The notes under the pieces are model-generated. The model worked only from the letters and a program-made list of their open reading frames with translations. It ran no database searches and was not told the origin of the DNA. Of a DNA stretch of 64,000 nt, positions 25,999 through 35,346 are shown piece by piece. Position 1 is the first letter of the stretch; the number at the start of each line of letters is the position of its first letter. Position numbers and translations under genes: made by a program. The stretch comes from Arthrobacter alpinus (GTDB lineage Bacteria; Actinomycetota; Actinomycetes; Actinomycetales; Micrococcaceae): contig NZ_FNTV01000001.1 in NCBI RefSeq assembly GCF_900105965.1, positions 682,001 to 746,000 of the forward strand, given 5' to 3'.

Positions 25999-28900
25999 AT
26001 GGAAAATGAACAGCGCACACCTGCAAGCACGGAAGCTGCACCGGTAAAAGCAACTGCCAAAACTACCCGCTCACGCCGCGCAACGGCAGCCGTCACGAGT
26101 ACCTCGGCCGCCAAAGCTGCTGCCGTGGAAGCACCCGCCGTGGAAGCACCCGCTGCGGAGACCGCGGCACCAGCCAAGAAGGCACCGGCACGCCGCAGCC
26201 GCGCCAAGAAGACCACACCGCTGGAAGCCGAGAGCGCAGCAGCAACCAGCGCGGCATCCACCCAGGGTGCAGAACCTTCACTCCTGGATGGCATCCCTGA
26301 AGCCGCTGCACCGGCACAGACCGCTGCCAATGAGTCTGTAGCAGCGACTCCGGCCAAGCGGGCCACCCGCCGTCGTGCCACTGCACCTGTCACGGCACCA
26401 GCCGCCGCACCGGCCGAACAAGGCGTACAGGGCGAATTGAGCCTGTCGGGTCAGGACGCTACGGCAGCAGCAGCTGTGAGCGATTCCGCCCCGGCTGCTG
26501 TTGAGGTGGCCAAGGCGCCCGCCAAGCGGACCCGCCGGGCCAAGGCTCCCGTCACCAGCCCGGGCGAGGCAGCCCCGGCCGCGGAGCTGGACGCAGCTCC
26601 CGTGGCCGAAGCGGTCGTTGAGGCTCCTGCCGCGCCAGAATCTGCTCCCGCCAAGAAGGCGCCGGCTCGCCGCGCCTCTCGGCGTGCCGCTGCGCCGGCG
26701 CAATCCGCCGCAGGCGCCACCGCTGCGGTCATTGCCGCGGAGGAAGCAGCTGCCCCGGTCGTTGCCGAGCCTGCCGTTGCTGAGCCCGTAGAATCCGAGG
26801 AGCCCGCCCCTGTCAAGGCCCGCGCGACGCGCAGCCGGCGGAAGTCTGCTGCCCAGTCAGCACCCGTGCTCCCAACTGGAGCCGAGTCTGCACCGGCGGT
26901 TGTTCAGTCAGTACCCGAAGAAGCCGGCGCCGCGGACGTTCCGGCTGCGACTGAAGCACCTGTGGCCGAGCAGCCAGCCGCGGAGTCCTTGTTCCTGTCA
27001 CCGGCCGCCGGACTGTCTGCACTGTTCCTGGCCCCTGATTTGAGCTTGGCCGTACCTGCCGCCACCGCAAGTGAGGATTCCGAGGAAAAGGAATCAACCA
27101 CAACAGGTAACGATGGCGACCGCCGTGGCCGTGCCCGCAACAGGAACCGCCGCCGCGGCAACGAGGCTGCAGAGACCGTCGAGGCTGCCGACTCAGATAC
27201 CGACGAAGATGAAGTCATGGACGACGGCGTGACCTCCCGCCGTCGCCGTCGCCGCCGTCGCGGGGACCAGGACCTGGAACTGGCCGGCGGCACCGATGAG
27301 GATCCGCCCAACACCGTGACGCGTGTGCGTGCCCCGCGCACCCCCGTCGAGTCCACCGCCACCACTTCGGATCGCGTCACCAGCCTGCGCGGCTCGACCC
27401 GCTTGGAAGCCAAGAAGCAGCGCCGCCGCGACTCCCGCGATTCCGGCCGCCGCCGTACCGTCATCACAGAAGCCGAATTCCTGGCCCGCCGAGAGTCCGT
27501 TGACCGTGTCATGGTGGTTCGCCAGAGCGATGACCGAATTCAGATCGGTGTTCTCGAGGACGGCATCCTCGCCGAGCACTTCGTCTCCAAGACGCAACAG
27601 GATTCGCTCATTGGCAACGTCTACCTCGGCAAGGTCCAGAACGTGCTGCCCAGCATGGAAGCTGCCTTCGTCGACATTGGACGCGGCCGCAACGCCGTCC
27701 TGTATGCCGGTGAAGTTGACTGGGATGCAGCAAACCTCAACGGACAGCCGCGCCGCATTGAGAACGCGCTCAAGTCCGGTGACTCCGTACTGGTCCAGGT
27801 TTCCAAGGACCCGGTTGGACACAAGGGTGCCCGCCTGACCAGCCAGATCTCCCTGCCCGGACGCTACCTGGTGTTTGTCCCGGGTGGTTCCATGACAGGC
27901 ATCTCACGCAAGCTGCCCGACGTCGAACGCAACCGCCTCAAGCGCGTCCTGAAGGACCACCTGCCCGAGAACGCCGGCGTCATTGTGCGCACGGCCGCCG
28001 AGGGCGCCAGTGAGGAAGAGCTCACCAACGACATCAACCGGCTGCGGGCACAGTGGGAAGGCATCAACGAACGGGCGTCCTCGCACAAGACCCTTGCCCC
28101 GGAAATGCTGTACGGCGAACCGGACCTCACCATCAAGGTTGTCCGCGACGTCTTCAACGAGGACTTCTCGAAGCTGGTTGTATCCGGTGAAGATGCATGG
28201 GACACGATTGAGGCCTACGTGACCTACGTTGCCCCGGATCTGCTGGACCGCCTTGAAAAGTGGACCAAGCCCGATGACATCTTTGCCGTGCACCGCATCG
28301 ACGAGCAGATCAACAAGGCCCTTGAGCGCAAGGTCTTCCTGCCTTCGGGCGGTTCACTGGTCATCGACCGCACCGAGGCCATGACAGTGGTTGACGTCAA
28401 CACCGGTAAGTTCACCGGCTCCGGTGGAAACCTGGAAGAAACCGTCACCAAGAACAACCTTGAAGCAGCCGAAGAAGTGGTTCGACAGCTGCGCCTGCGT
28501 GACATCGGCGGCATCATCGTCATCGACTTCATCGACATGGTCCTGGAATCCAACCGCGATCTGGTGCTGCGCCGCCTCGTGGAGTGCTTGGGTCGTGACC
28601 GAACCAAGCACCAGGTTGCCGAGGTGACCTCGCTGGGTCTGGTTCAGATGACCCGTAAGCGCATGGGCACCGGCCTGCTGGAAGTCTTCGGCGAACTCTG
28701 CCCGTCCTGTGCCGGCCGCGGCATGGTCACTCACGAAATCCCCGTGGAGCACCGCCGCACCCACAGCCCCGCTGTGGAAGTCGCCCAGATTCATGCCCCG
28801 GCTCCCAAGCAGGAAAACCGTGAGAACGAGCGCACGGCCAACCGGTCGACCCGCAGTGAGCGCAAGCGCAACCGCAACCGCAACCAGCAGGGCGAAACCG

Positions 28901-29496
28901 AACCGCAGCTTGAGGCCGCACCTGTAGTTGTGAGCGACGAGACTGCCGACGCGGCCAAGGCACAGAAGGCCCACGAGGCACGGGCTGCGCTGGCCAACAT
29001 TGCCGCCGCGGCTGCTGCTTCACACCACGAACGCGTCAGCGCTGAGCCCCACCAGGCGCCCGCCGCAGTGGAGTCCGACGCCGCAACCCTCACCCTGGGC
29101 GGGGAAGCCATCGAGCTGCCCCGGGGTCACCGCAGTGAAAGCACGGGTTTCTCCGGCACCACCAATGTGGATCAGGCGGCTGCTCTGGCAGACCTGACGC
29201 AGGCACTGGATCAGCTGTCGGCACCCGGAAACTCGGAGACCGATTCGGCTGAGGCGGCTTCGACCGAGGCCGGCGGCAACAACCGCTCACGGTCCCGCCG
29301 CGGACGCCGCAACCGCAGCGCACGCAGCGCCCAGGGTGGAGCTGACATGGCCGTGGAAACCTCCGCACAGGCTCCTGCCGGCCAGGGCTCCACACCCCAC
29401 AGCAGCGCAGTTGCTGACAAGCCCGTAGTGCCCGTGGTCAAGAAAGCATCCGAACCGATCATCCTCGGCGTGGGAGTGCCTGCCTCAGAGCTCTAA
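25999..29496 (+). CDS. rne: Ribonuclease E/G with long disordered flanks
   Basis: 1165 residues. Residues 1 to about 470 are an Ala/Pro/Glu tract with short basic patches (KRATRRR, KRTRRAK, RRRRRRR), predicted disordered and likely RNA or protein binding. The catalytic half starts near residue 500: S1-type domain (GNVYLGKVQNVLPSMEAAFV), the Mg-binding Asp pair in VVDVNTGKFTG (about 797) and IIVIDFIDM (about 839), and the zinc-link CPSCAGRG (about 900) for tetramerisation. The C-terminal 250 residues are again Arg/Ala-rich. It cuts single-stranded RNA during mRNA decay and rRNA processing. Start ATG 25999 (MENEQRTPAS) has a weak ribosome binding site. Confidence 0.94.
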   Translation: MENEQRTPASTEAAPVKATAKTTRSRRATAAVTSTSAAKAAAVEAPAVEAPAAETAAPAKKAPARRSRAKKTTPLEAESAAATSAASTQGAEPSLLDGIPEAAAPAQTAANESVAATPAKRATRRRATAPVTAPAAAPAEQGVQGELSLSGQDATAAAAVSDSAPAAVEVAKAPAKRTRRAKAPVTSPGEAAPAAELDAAPVAEAVVEAPAAPESAPAKKAPARRASRRAAAPAQSAAGATAAVIAAEEAAAPVVAEPAVAEPVESEEPAPVKARATRSRRKSAAQSAPVLPTGAESAPAVVQSVPEEAGAADVPAATEAPVAEQPAAESLFLSPAAGLSALFLAPDLSLAVPAATASEDSEEKESTTTGNDGDRRGRARNRNRRRGNEAAETVEAADSDTDEDEVMDDGVTSRRRRRRRRGDQDLELAGGTDEDPPNTVTRVRAPRTPVESTATTSDRVTSLRGSTRLEAKKQRRRDSRDSGRRRTVITEAEFLARRESVDRVMVVRQSDDRIQIGVLEDGILAEHFVSKTQQDSLIGNVYLGKVQNVLPSMEAAFVDIGRGRNAVLYAGEVDWDAANLNGQPRRIENALKSGDSVLVQVSKDPVGHKGARLTSQISLPGRYLVFVPGGSMTGISRKLPDVERNRLKRVLKDHLPENAGVIVRTAAEGASEEELTNDINRLRAQWEGINERASSHKTLAPEMLYGEPDLTIKVVRDVFNEDFSKLVVSGEDAWDTIEAYVTYVAPDLLDRLEKWTKPDDIFAVHRIDEQINKALERKVFLPSGGSLVIDRTEAMTVVDVNTGKFTGSGGNLEETVTKNNLEAAEEVVRQLRLRDIGGIIVIDFIDMVLESNRDLVLRRLVECLGRDRTKHQVAEVTSLGLVQMTRKRMGTGLLEVFGELCPSCAGRGMVTHEIPVEHRRTHSPAVEVAQIHAPAPKQENRENERTANRSTRSERKRNRNRNQQGETEPQLEAAPVVVSDETADAAKAQKAHEARAALANIAAAAAASHHERVSAEPHQAPAAVESDAATLTLGGEAIELPRGHRSESTGFSGTTNVDQAAALADLTQALDQLSAPGNSETDSAEAASTEAGGNNRSRSRRGRRNRSARSAQGGADMAVETSAQAPAGQGSTPHSSAVADKPVVPVVKKASEPIILGVGVPASEL

Positions 29497-29537
29497 GCCG
29501 CCTTGGCGTGCCTGCTTGAGCAAGCACAAGCATGAGC

Positions 29538-29610
29538 CAACCAGCCCGCACACGATGACCCGCACCGCATCCAATAATGCAAACCAGGGACATCTTGTGC
29601 GGGCTGGTTG
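29538..29610 (+). terminator. Long-loop inverted repeat after rne
   Basis: Perfect 15-bp stem CAACCAGCCCGCACA / TGTGCGGGCTGGTTG with a 43-nt loop, between rne and the TPP riboswitch. Likely terminator or mRNA 3' end structure for rne. Confidence 0.6.
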
Positions 29611-29645
29611 CATATTGGAGGGGTGAGAGCACTAGGGTGGAAGGC

Positions 29646-29725
29646 GACACGGGGTGCCAGGCCACAAGGGCCGGCTGAGACAATACCCGTTGAACCTGCC
29701 CGGTTAGCACCGGCGAAGGGATGTC
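29646..29725 (+). promoter_or_regulatory. TPP (thiamine pyrophosphate) riboswitch
   Basis: The THI element is clear: ACGGGGTGCC (29649-29658), GGCTGAGA (29673-29680), ACCCGTTGAACCTG (29685-29698) and CGAAGGGA (29714-29721). P1 can be closed by GACA (29646-29649) with TGTC (29722-29725). The ATG follows at 29728, so the only ribosome binding site, AAGGGA, is part of the aptamer and would be masked when TPP is bound. No terminator is present; control is therefore translational. Confidence 0.95.
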
Positions 29726-29727
29726 CC

Positions 29728-31305
29728 ATGACAACCAGTACCTTAGTGCCGTCTCCGCTTCTGCCTTCCGTGACAGTATCCGCTGTGCCCGCGGCGTCCA
29801 CCCACGCGGGAACCCGCGTGAAGCACCCTAGAATTCTTAGCATTGCCGGCTCCGACCCGTCCGGTGGCGCCGGGATTCAGGCGGACATCAAATCCATCTC
29901 GGCTCATGGTGGCTATGCCATGGCAGCCATCACCGCCTTGACGGCCCAAAACACCCAAGGCGTGGTGGGGATCCATGTTCCGCCAGTCTCCTTCCTCACC
30001 TCGCAATTGGATGCCGTCGCGGCGGACATCACCCTGGATGCCGTCAAGATAGGCATGCTTGGCAATGCCGAGGTGATGAAAGCAGTAGGGGACTGGTTGG
30101 CACGGGTCGCTCCCGCCGTCGTGGTTCTTGACCCCGTCATGATTGCCACCAGCGGTGATGCGCTGGTTGAAGATGGAACCCGTCAGGCGCTGCTCGACTT
30201 GCTAAAAGTCACCCATTTGGTGACCCCGAATCTCCCGGAACTGGCGGTCCTGCTGAACCTCCCAGAAGCCACCTCGTGGAGTGTGGCACTGGAGCAGGGG
30301 AAGGCCCTTGCCGCCGAACATGGCGTCATGGTGCTCGTCAAGGGAGGGCACTTGCCAGGACCACAGTGCCCGGATGCCTTGGTTGGCCCAGATGGTGCGG
30401 TCAATGAATTTGAAGGTGCCCGCATCAACACGGCAAATACGCACGGCACAGGTTGCTCCCTGTCCTCGGCTGTGGCCACGCTACAAGCGCAAACAGGTGA
30501 CTGGGTCGAAAGTGTGCACAGAGCCAAGCTGTGGCTGGCCGGAGCCTTGGAGGCCGCTGAGGCATTGCAGGTTGGCAGCGGTGCCGGGCCAATCAATCAC
30601 CTGCATGCCCTGTGGGGGAGTGCCGCGCCTGCCGACCAAACATTTTCCAGCGAACTATGGGCCGACTGTGCGCCCCAGCGTGCGGCCATCTTTGACTTGG
30701 ACTTCATCCAGGAACTGGCTGCCGGTACCCTCCATCCAAGCCACTTTGCTTACTACCTGGCTCAAGATGCCCAGTATTTGACTACCTATTCCAGGGTTCT
30801 TGCCCGGGCGAGTTCGCTGGCCCCTACCGAAGCGGAACAAAAATTCTGGGCGGGCGGGGCGCAGAACTGCATCGACGTGGAGCTGGGCCTGCATCGTGAC
30901 TGGCTCAGCAAATACCCTCTCGAGTCGCCTCAGGGGCCCGTCACCAAGCACTATGTAGACCATCTCCAGGCCGTGGCGTTCGGTGGCAGCTACGGCGAGG
31001 TCGTGGCAGCGGTTCTGCCGTGCTACTGGCTGTATGCCGAGGTTGGACGCTTACTCCATGCCGATTATCTTGGCTTCGAGGGAGAGCACCCGTATGGGAC
31101 ATGGCTGGCAACTTACGCCGATGAAGACTTTGCGCGAGCCACGCAGCAGGCCATCAGCTTCACCGATGCCGCCGCGCGCCGAGGTTCGCCCCTTGAACGC
31201 CTGAAGATGCGGGAAGCTTTCGCCTATTCCGCGCAGTATGAGGTGGACTTCTTTGCAGCCCCTCACCTGCTGGTTGAGGGCCTGGCCGGGGCGTCACGTG
31301 ATTAA
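29728..31305 (+). CDS. thiD-tenA: ThiD-TenA fusion: HMP-P kinase plus thiaminase II
   Basis: 525 residues. Residues about 34-295 are ThiD (SIAGSDPSGGAGIQADIK, VKIGMLG, DPVMIATSG, and NTHGTGCSLSSA), which phosphorylates HMP and HMP-P for thiamine synthesis. Residues about 310-522 are TenA, with the catalytic Cys432 in VLPCYWLYAEVG and a Glu near the end; TenA hydrolyses damaged thiamine to recover HMP. The fusion therefore combines salvage and activation of the pyrimidine moiety. The first 30 residues are a non-conserved linker. It stands alone behind a TPP riboswitch whose aptamer contains the ribosome binding site. Confidence 0.94.
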   Translation: MTTSTLVPSPLLPSVTVSAVPAASTHAGTRVKHPRILSIAGSDPSGGAGIQADIKSISAHGGYAMAAITALTAQNTQGVVGIHVPPVSFLTSQLDAVAADITLDAVKIGMLGNAEVMKAVGDWLARVAPAVVVLDPVMIATSGDALVEDGTRQALLDLLKVTHLVTPNLPELAVLLNLPEATSWSVALEQGKALAAEHGVMVLVKGGHLPGPQCPDALVGPDGAVNEFEGARINTANTHGTGCSLSSAVATLQAQTGDWVESVHRAKLWLAGALEAAEALQVGSGAGPINHLHALWGSAAPADQTFSSELWADCAPQRAAIFDLDFIQELAAGTLHPSHFAYYLAQDAQYLTTYSRVLARASSLAPTEAEQKFWAGGAQNCIDVELGLHRDWLSKYPLESPQGPVTKHYVDHLQAVAFGGSYGEVVAAVLPCYWLYAEVGRLLHADYLGFEGEHPYGTWLATYADEDFARATQQAISFTDAAARRGSPLERLKMREAFAYSAQYEVDFFAAPHLLVEGLAGASRD

Positions 31306-31704
31306 CCACACCCGGTTTTGAGCGACAAATACGGCGCGTCCAGGCCCAAAATGTCATAAATCGGCAACAAGCGCGCTAAAGTTGCTGAGTCAAGGTTTCT
31401 GCGATCTTCACGTAGTTCCTGGATTGAGCATGTTTATCCAGGGCAGCGCAGGGAGTCGAAACCAGTCTCATTTGCCCCCGAAGCCAGAATTAGCGTATTC
31501 TTGATCTTCGGTGCTTACGCCAACACCTAGGGCAACCACTCCATGGCAGAACTCCATTGAGGTCCACGGCGTTGAGGCACATAGTATGCACACTGTATTT
31601 CCTTTATTTGTGAAGTACGGCTGTATACGGTTGGCGAAAGATCAATCATGATCCGCGCCGGCACAAAAACTTTGTAATAAACGTCGAGAGAAGTGAGTTC
31701 CCCA
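31306..31704 (+). other. Gene-free leader region before rplU
   Basis: No ORF with coding character was found in these 399 bp. A hairpin CCTGGAT/ATCCAGG (31418-31442) is visible. Base composition is more AT-rich near 31570-31680, as expected for the promoter of the L21-L27 operon; TTGAGG (31571-31576) and TATTTC at 18 bp spacing could be a promoter but the match is weak. I see no known r-protein leader motif. Confidence 0.4.
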
Positions 31705-32013
31705 GTGGTGTACGCGATTGTCCGCGCAGGCGGCCGTCAAGAAAAGGTTTCCGTAGGAGACCACGTGACCATGAACCGCGTCCCCGGTGGAGTTGGCAGC
31801 ACGCTTGAGCTGCCCGCTTTGCTCTTGGTTGATGGTGACAAGCTCACCACAGCCGCGAAGGACCTGGCTAATGTGAAGGTTACGGCTGAGAAGTTGGAGG
31901 ATCTTCGTGGACCGAAGATCGTCATCCAGAAGTTCAAGAACAAGACCGGCTACAAGAAGCGCCAGGGTCACCGTCAGGAACTGTCCAAGGTCAAGATCAC
32001 CTCAATCGCTTAA
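31705..32013 (+). CDS. rplU: 50S ribosomal protein bL21
   Basis: 102 residues, the normal length. [18 protein letters not shown] at the N-terminus and [12 protein letters not shown] near the C-terminus are diagnostic. Starts GTG 31705 with GAAGTGAG 7 nt upstream; a GTG at 31693 would add four residues and overlap the ribosome binding site. Binds 23S rRNA in the large subunit. Forms an operon with rpmA 58 nt downstream. Confidence 0.96.
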   Translation: MVYAIVRAGGRQEKVSVGDHVTMNRVPGGVGSTLELPALLLVDGDKLTTAAKDLANVKVTAEKLEDLRGPKIVIQKFKNKTGYKKRQGHRQELSKVKITSIA

Positions 32014-32071
32014 TAAGCGAAAGACGTTCGATCCTCTTAGATTCTTTTAGTAAAAAGGCAGGCATTTTCAA

Positions 32072-32329
32072 ATGGCACATAAAAAGGGTGCGAGTTCCAC
32101 TCGCAACGGTCGTGACTCCAACGCTCAGTACCTGGGCGTAAAGCGCTTCGGCGGTCAGGTTGTCAAGGCTGGCGAAATCATCGTTCGCCAGCGCGGCACA
32201 CACTTCCACCCCGGCGTTAGCGTTGGCCGTGGCAAGGACGACACGCTGTTCGCATTGGACGCAGGTGCAGTCGAGTTCGGCACGCGTCGTGGACGTCGCG
32301 TTGTGAACATCGTTGCAGCTACGGTCTAA
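32072..32329 (+). CDS. rpmA: 50S ribosomal protein bL27
   Basis: 85 residues: [27 protein letters not shown] and [11 protein letters not shown] are diagnostic. The N-terminus lacks the cleavable extension seen in Firmicutes, so the tail near the peptidyl transferase centre is made directly. The transcript ends at a strong terminator 14 nt downstream, so obg is a separate unit. Confidence 0.97.
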   Translation: MAHKKGASSTRNGRDSNAQYLGVKRFGGQVVKAGEIIVRQRGTHFHPGVSVGRGKDDTLFALDAGAVEFGTRRGRRVVNIVAATV

Positions 32330-32342
32330 TACCGAAGCTTTT

Positions 32343-32381
32343 CCAGTGGAGCGGGCCGCATGGCTCGCTCCACTGGCTTTT
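32343..32381 (+). terminator. Terminator of rplU-rpmA
   Basis: Stem CCAGTGGAGCG / CGCTCCACTGG with a further GCC/GGC pairing in the loop, followed by CTTTT. Confidence 0.9.
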
Positions 32382-32527
32382 AACACCAGCACGGCTTTTT
32401 ATGCCAGCGCTGTCTCGTAACACCAGCATTTTTCACCACCAGTAGCGCCGACCGGAAACGGGGCGCTGCTTTAGTAGCGGACTAGAATTAGTGCGCACAG
32501 GCTTAAGTTCTATTCGAGGAGATTTCA

Positions 32528-34141
32528 GTGGCCAGCTTTGTTGACCGGGTTGTTTTGCACGTATCCGGCGGGACTGGCGGCCACGGCTGCGTCTCCGTTC
32601 ACAGCGAAAAATTCAAGCCGTTGGGCGGGCCTGACGGCGGCAAGGGCGGCGATGGCGGCAGTGTCACCTTCCGCGTCAGTGACCAGACCACCACCTTGCT
32701 TGACTTCCACCATGCACCCCACCGTCGCGGCGGCAACGGCCAGCCCGGCATGGGTGACTGGCGCGACGGCAAGGACGGGGAATCGCTGATCCTTGAAGTC
32801 CCCGATGGCACAGTCATCAAGGACAAAGAAGGCAATGTCCTTGCCGACCTCGTGGGCATCGGCACGGAGTATGTTGCTGCCGCCGGTGGCCAGGGCGGGC
32901 TCGGCAACAATGCCCTGTCCTCACTGAAGCGCAAGGCCCCGGGCTTCGCACTGTTGGGTATTGCCGGCTCAGAGGCCGACATCGTCCTTGAGTTGAAGTC
33001 CATTGCAGACATCGCGCTGGTCGGGTTCCCGTCCGCCGGCAAGTCCAGCCTCATCGCTGCCATGTCTGCTGCCCGGCCCAAGATTGCCGATTACCCCTTC
33101 ACCACCCTGATCCCCAACCTGGGCGTTGTCCAGGCCGGCGACGTCCGCTTCACCATGGCCGACGTTCCGGGCCTGATCGAGGGTGCCAGCGAAGGCAAGG
33201 GCCTGGGTCACAACTTCCTGCGCCACGTTGAGCGTTGCGCCGCCATTGTGCACGTCCTTGACTGTGCAGCCCTGGAGGCCGACCGTGACCCCATCACGGA
33301 TCTGGCCATCATTGAGCGCGAACTTGACCAGTACGACGTCGACATGAGCTTCGCAGGAACCGACGGTGACGTGGTTCCCCTGAACGCGCGACCCCGCCTT
33401 ATCGCGCTGAACAAGGTGGATTCACCGGACGGCCGGGACATGGCCGGATTTGTCCGATCTGACCTGGAAGCCCGCGGCTACCGTGTCTTCGAAGTCTCAG
33501 CGGCAAGCCATGAGGGCCTGAAGCAGCTTGGCTTCGCAATGGCAGAAATTGTCACGGCAGCACGCAAGGCTCTCGCCGATGTCGCCGTCAAGGTCACCCC
33601 GGTGGTTCTGCGCCCCCGCGCCGTCAACGAATCATCCTTCACAATTCGCCGCGAAGAGCGCAACATGAGTCCGTTGTTCCGCGTTCGTGGTGAAAAGCCC
33701 GAGCGTTGGGTTGAGCAGACCGATTTCCAGAACGAGGAAGCCATCGGCTACCTGGCAGATCGGCTGGCGAAGGCCGGCGTTGAGAAGGAACTCTTCAGGA
33801 TCGGTGCCACACCCGGAGACACCGTGGTCATCGGCGGCGAGCACGGCATGGTCTTCGACTGGGAGCCCACCATGATGGGTGGCGCCGAGCACCTGGCCGC
33901 ACCTCGCGGCACCGACCTGCGCCTCCTTGACCTCGGTGACCGTCCCACGCGTTCGCAGAAGCGCCAGGAACAGCAGGACCGTCGCGACGCCAAGGCTGCC
34001 GCGCGTGCCGAGATGGATGCCGAGCGCAAGGCCGGCATTTGGACCGAGACCCATAATCGCGAGGCCACGAAAGCTCAGTTCATCGAAGCCGATTTGGCTG
34101 CTGAAGGTGAATCCGACGACGCTGGCGCAAAGCAGAGCTAA
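32528..34141 (+). CDS. obg: Obg/CgtA GTPase
   Basis: 537 residues. The N-terminal Gly-rich Obg fold ([22 protein letters not shown]) covers about residues 1-158; the G domain has [14 protein letters not shown] and NKVD; a C-terminal OCT domain (about 350-430) is followed by a charged tail of about 100 residues rich in Arg, Ala and Glu. Obg assists 50S subunit assembly and couples growth to (p)ppGpp. GAGGAG is 6 nt before GTG. proB overlaps the stop by 1 nt (TAATG). Confidence 0.96.
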   Translation: MASFVDRVVLHVSGGTGGHGCVSVHSEKFKPLGGPDGGKGGDGGSVTFRVSDQTTTLLDFHHAPHRRGGNGQPGMGDWRDGKDGESLILEVPDGTVIKDKEGNVLADLVGIGTEYVAAAGGQGGLGNNALSSLKRKAPGFALLGIAGSEADIVLELKSIADIALVGFPSAGKSSLIAAMSAARPKIADYPFTTLIPNLGVVQAGDVRFTMADVPGLIEGASEGKGLGHNFLRHVERCAAIVHVLDCAALEADRDPITDLAIIERELDQYDVDMSFAGTDGDVVPLNARPRLIALNKVDSPDGRDMAGFVRSDLEARGYRVFEVSAASHEGLKQLGFAMAEIVTAARKALADVAVKVTPVVLRPRAVNESSFTIRREERNMSPLFRVRGEKPERWVEQTDFQNEEAIGYLADRLAKAGVEKELFRIGATPGDTVVIGGEHGMVFDWEPTMMGGAEHLAAPRGTDLRLLDLGDRPTRSQKRQEQQDRRDAKAAARAEMDAERKAGIWTETHNREATKAQFIEADLAAEGESDDAGAKQS

Positions 34142-35307
34142 TGAGCGCTGAAGCTGTGGGAACGCCGGAAGCCGGTGAAGTATCGTCACTTGAATCACGC
34201 AGGGGCATTGCCACGGCGGCGCGCATCGTGGTCAAGGTGGGATCGTCGTCGTTGACTTCAGTGGCAGGCGGAATCTCCGAAGAGGCTTTGACGAAACTGG
34301 TCGATGTCCTGGCGCAGCGACGCCTGGCCGGAACCGAGATCATTCTTGTCTCTTCGGGTGCAATTTCTGCCGGGCTGCTGCCTTTGGGCTTGAACCGCCG
34401 ACCCAAGGACCTTGCCACCCAACAGGCTGCTGCCAGCGTTGGGCAAGGCCTGTTAATGGCACACTACAACCGTGCGTTCCAGTCCCACGGCGTCACAGCC
34501 TCGCAGGTGCTGCTGACCGCGGAAGACCTCACGCGACGGCACCAGTACGTTAACGCGCACAGGGCCCTGGAGCGGCTCCTGCTTCTGGGCGTGGTGCCCA
34601 TTGTCAATGAAAATGACACGGTTGCCACGCACGAGATCCGCTTCGGTGACAATGACCGGCTTGCGGCACTCGTGGCCCACCTGGTCAAGGCGGATGCCTT
34701 GGTGTTGCTCTCAGACGTCGATTCGCTTTATGACGGCCCGCCCTCGGAAGGGGCAACGCGAATCAGCCACGTTGATTCATCCGAGGATTTGGAAGGCATT
34801 GTCATTGGCAGTGCAGGCAAGGCCGGTGTGGGTACCGGTGGCATGGCAACCAAGGTTCAGGCAGCCATGATTGCCGCCGAAACAGGGATCCCGGCTCTCG
34901 TCACCTCCACCGAACAAGCGGCCTCCGCTCTTGCGGGGGAGGACGTTGGAACCTGGTTTGGCATCAACGGCAACAAGCGCCCCGTCCGCATGCTGTGGCT
35001 AGCTCACCTGGCCGACATCCGAGGCCGTCTGGTCTTGGATGACGGTGCCGTTCGGGCCGTCAGTGAACGGCACAAGTCCCTGCTTCCTGCCGGCATTACG
35101 GCTGTTTCCGGTGATTTTGACGCCGGTGACGCTGTGGAGATCAGCGACGCACAGGGCAATGTCTTTGCGCACGGCTTGGTGAACTACCGCCACTCTGACC
35201 TGCCGCAGATGCTGGGACGTTCCACCAAGGCGTTGGCGAAGGACCTGGGCCGGGAATTTGAGCGTGTGGTTGTCCATGTTGATGACCTGGTGCTTCTTAA
35301 CGGTTAG
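34141..35307 (+). CDS. proB: Glutamate 5-kinase with PUA domain
   Basis: 388 residues. The amino acid kinase domain (about residues 28-285) begins RIVVKVGSSSLTS and has VNENDTVATHEIRFGDND and TGGMATKVQAA; a C-terminal PUA domain follows (GRLVLDDGAVRAV onward). First step of proline synthesis: glutamate to gamma-glutamyl phosphate, normally feedback-inhibited by proline. It is translationally coupled to obg (TAATG). proA follows after 39 nt. Confidence 0.96.
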   Translation: MSAEAVGTPEAGEVSSLESRRGIATAARIVVKVGSSSLTSVAGGISEEALTKLVDVLAQRRLAGTEIILVSSGAISAGLLPLGLNRRPKDLATQQAAASVGQGLLMAHYNRAFQSHGVTASQVLLTAEDLTRRHQYVNAHRALERLLLLGVVPIVNENDTVATHEIRFGDNDRLAALVAHLVKADALVLLSDVDSLYDGPPSEGATRISHVDSSEDLEGIVIGSAGKAGVGTGGMATKVQAAMIAAETGIPALVTSTEQAASALAGEDVGTWFGINGNKRPVRMLWLAHLADIRGRLVLDDGAVRAVSERHKSLLPAGITAVSGDFDAGDAVEISDAQGNVFAHGLVNYRHSDLPQMLGRSTKALAKDLGREFERVVVHVDDLVLLNG

Positions 35308-35346
35308 CTCACAGCGGGATCTGCGGTTGTGCCTTAGAATTGGGGC

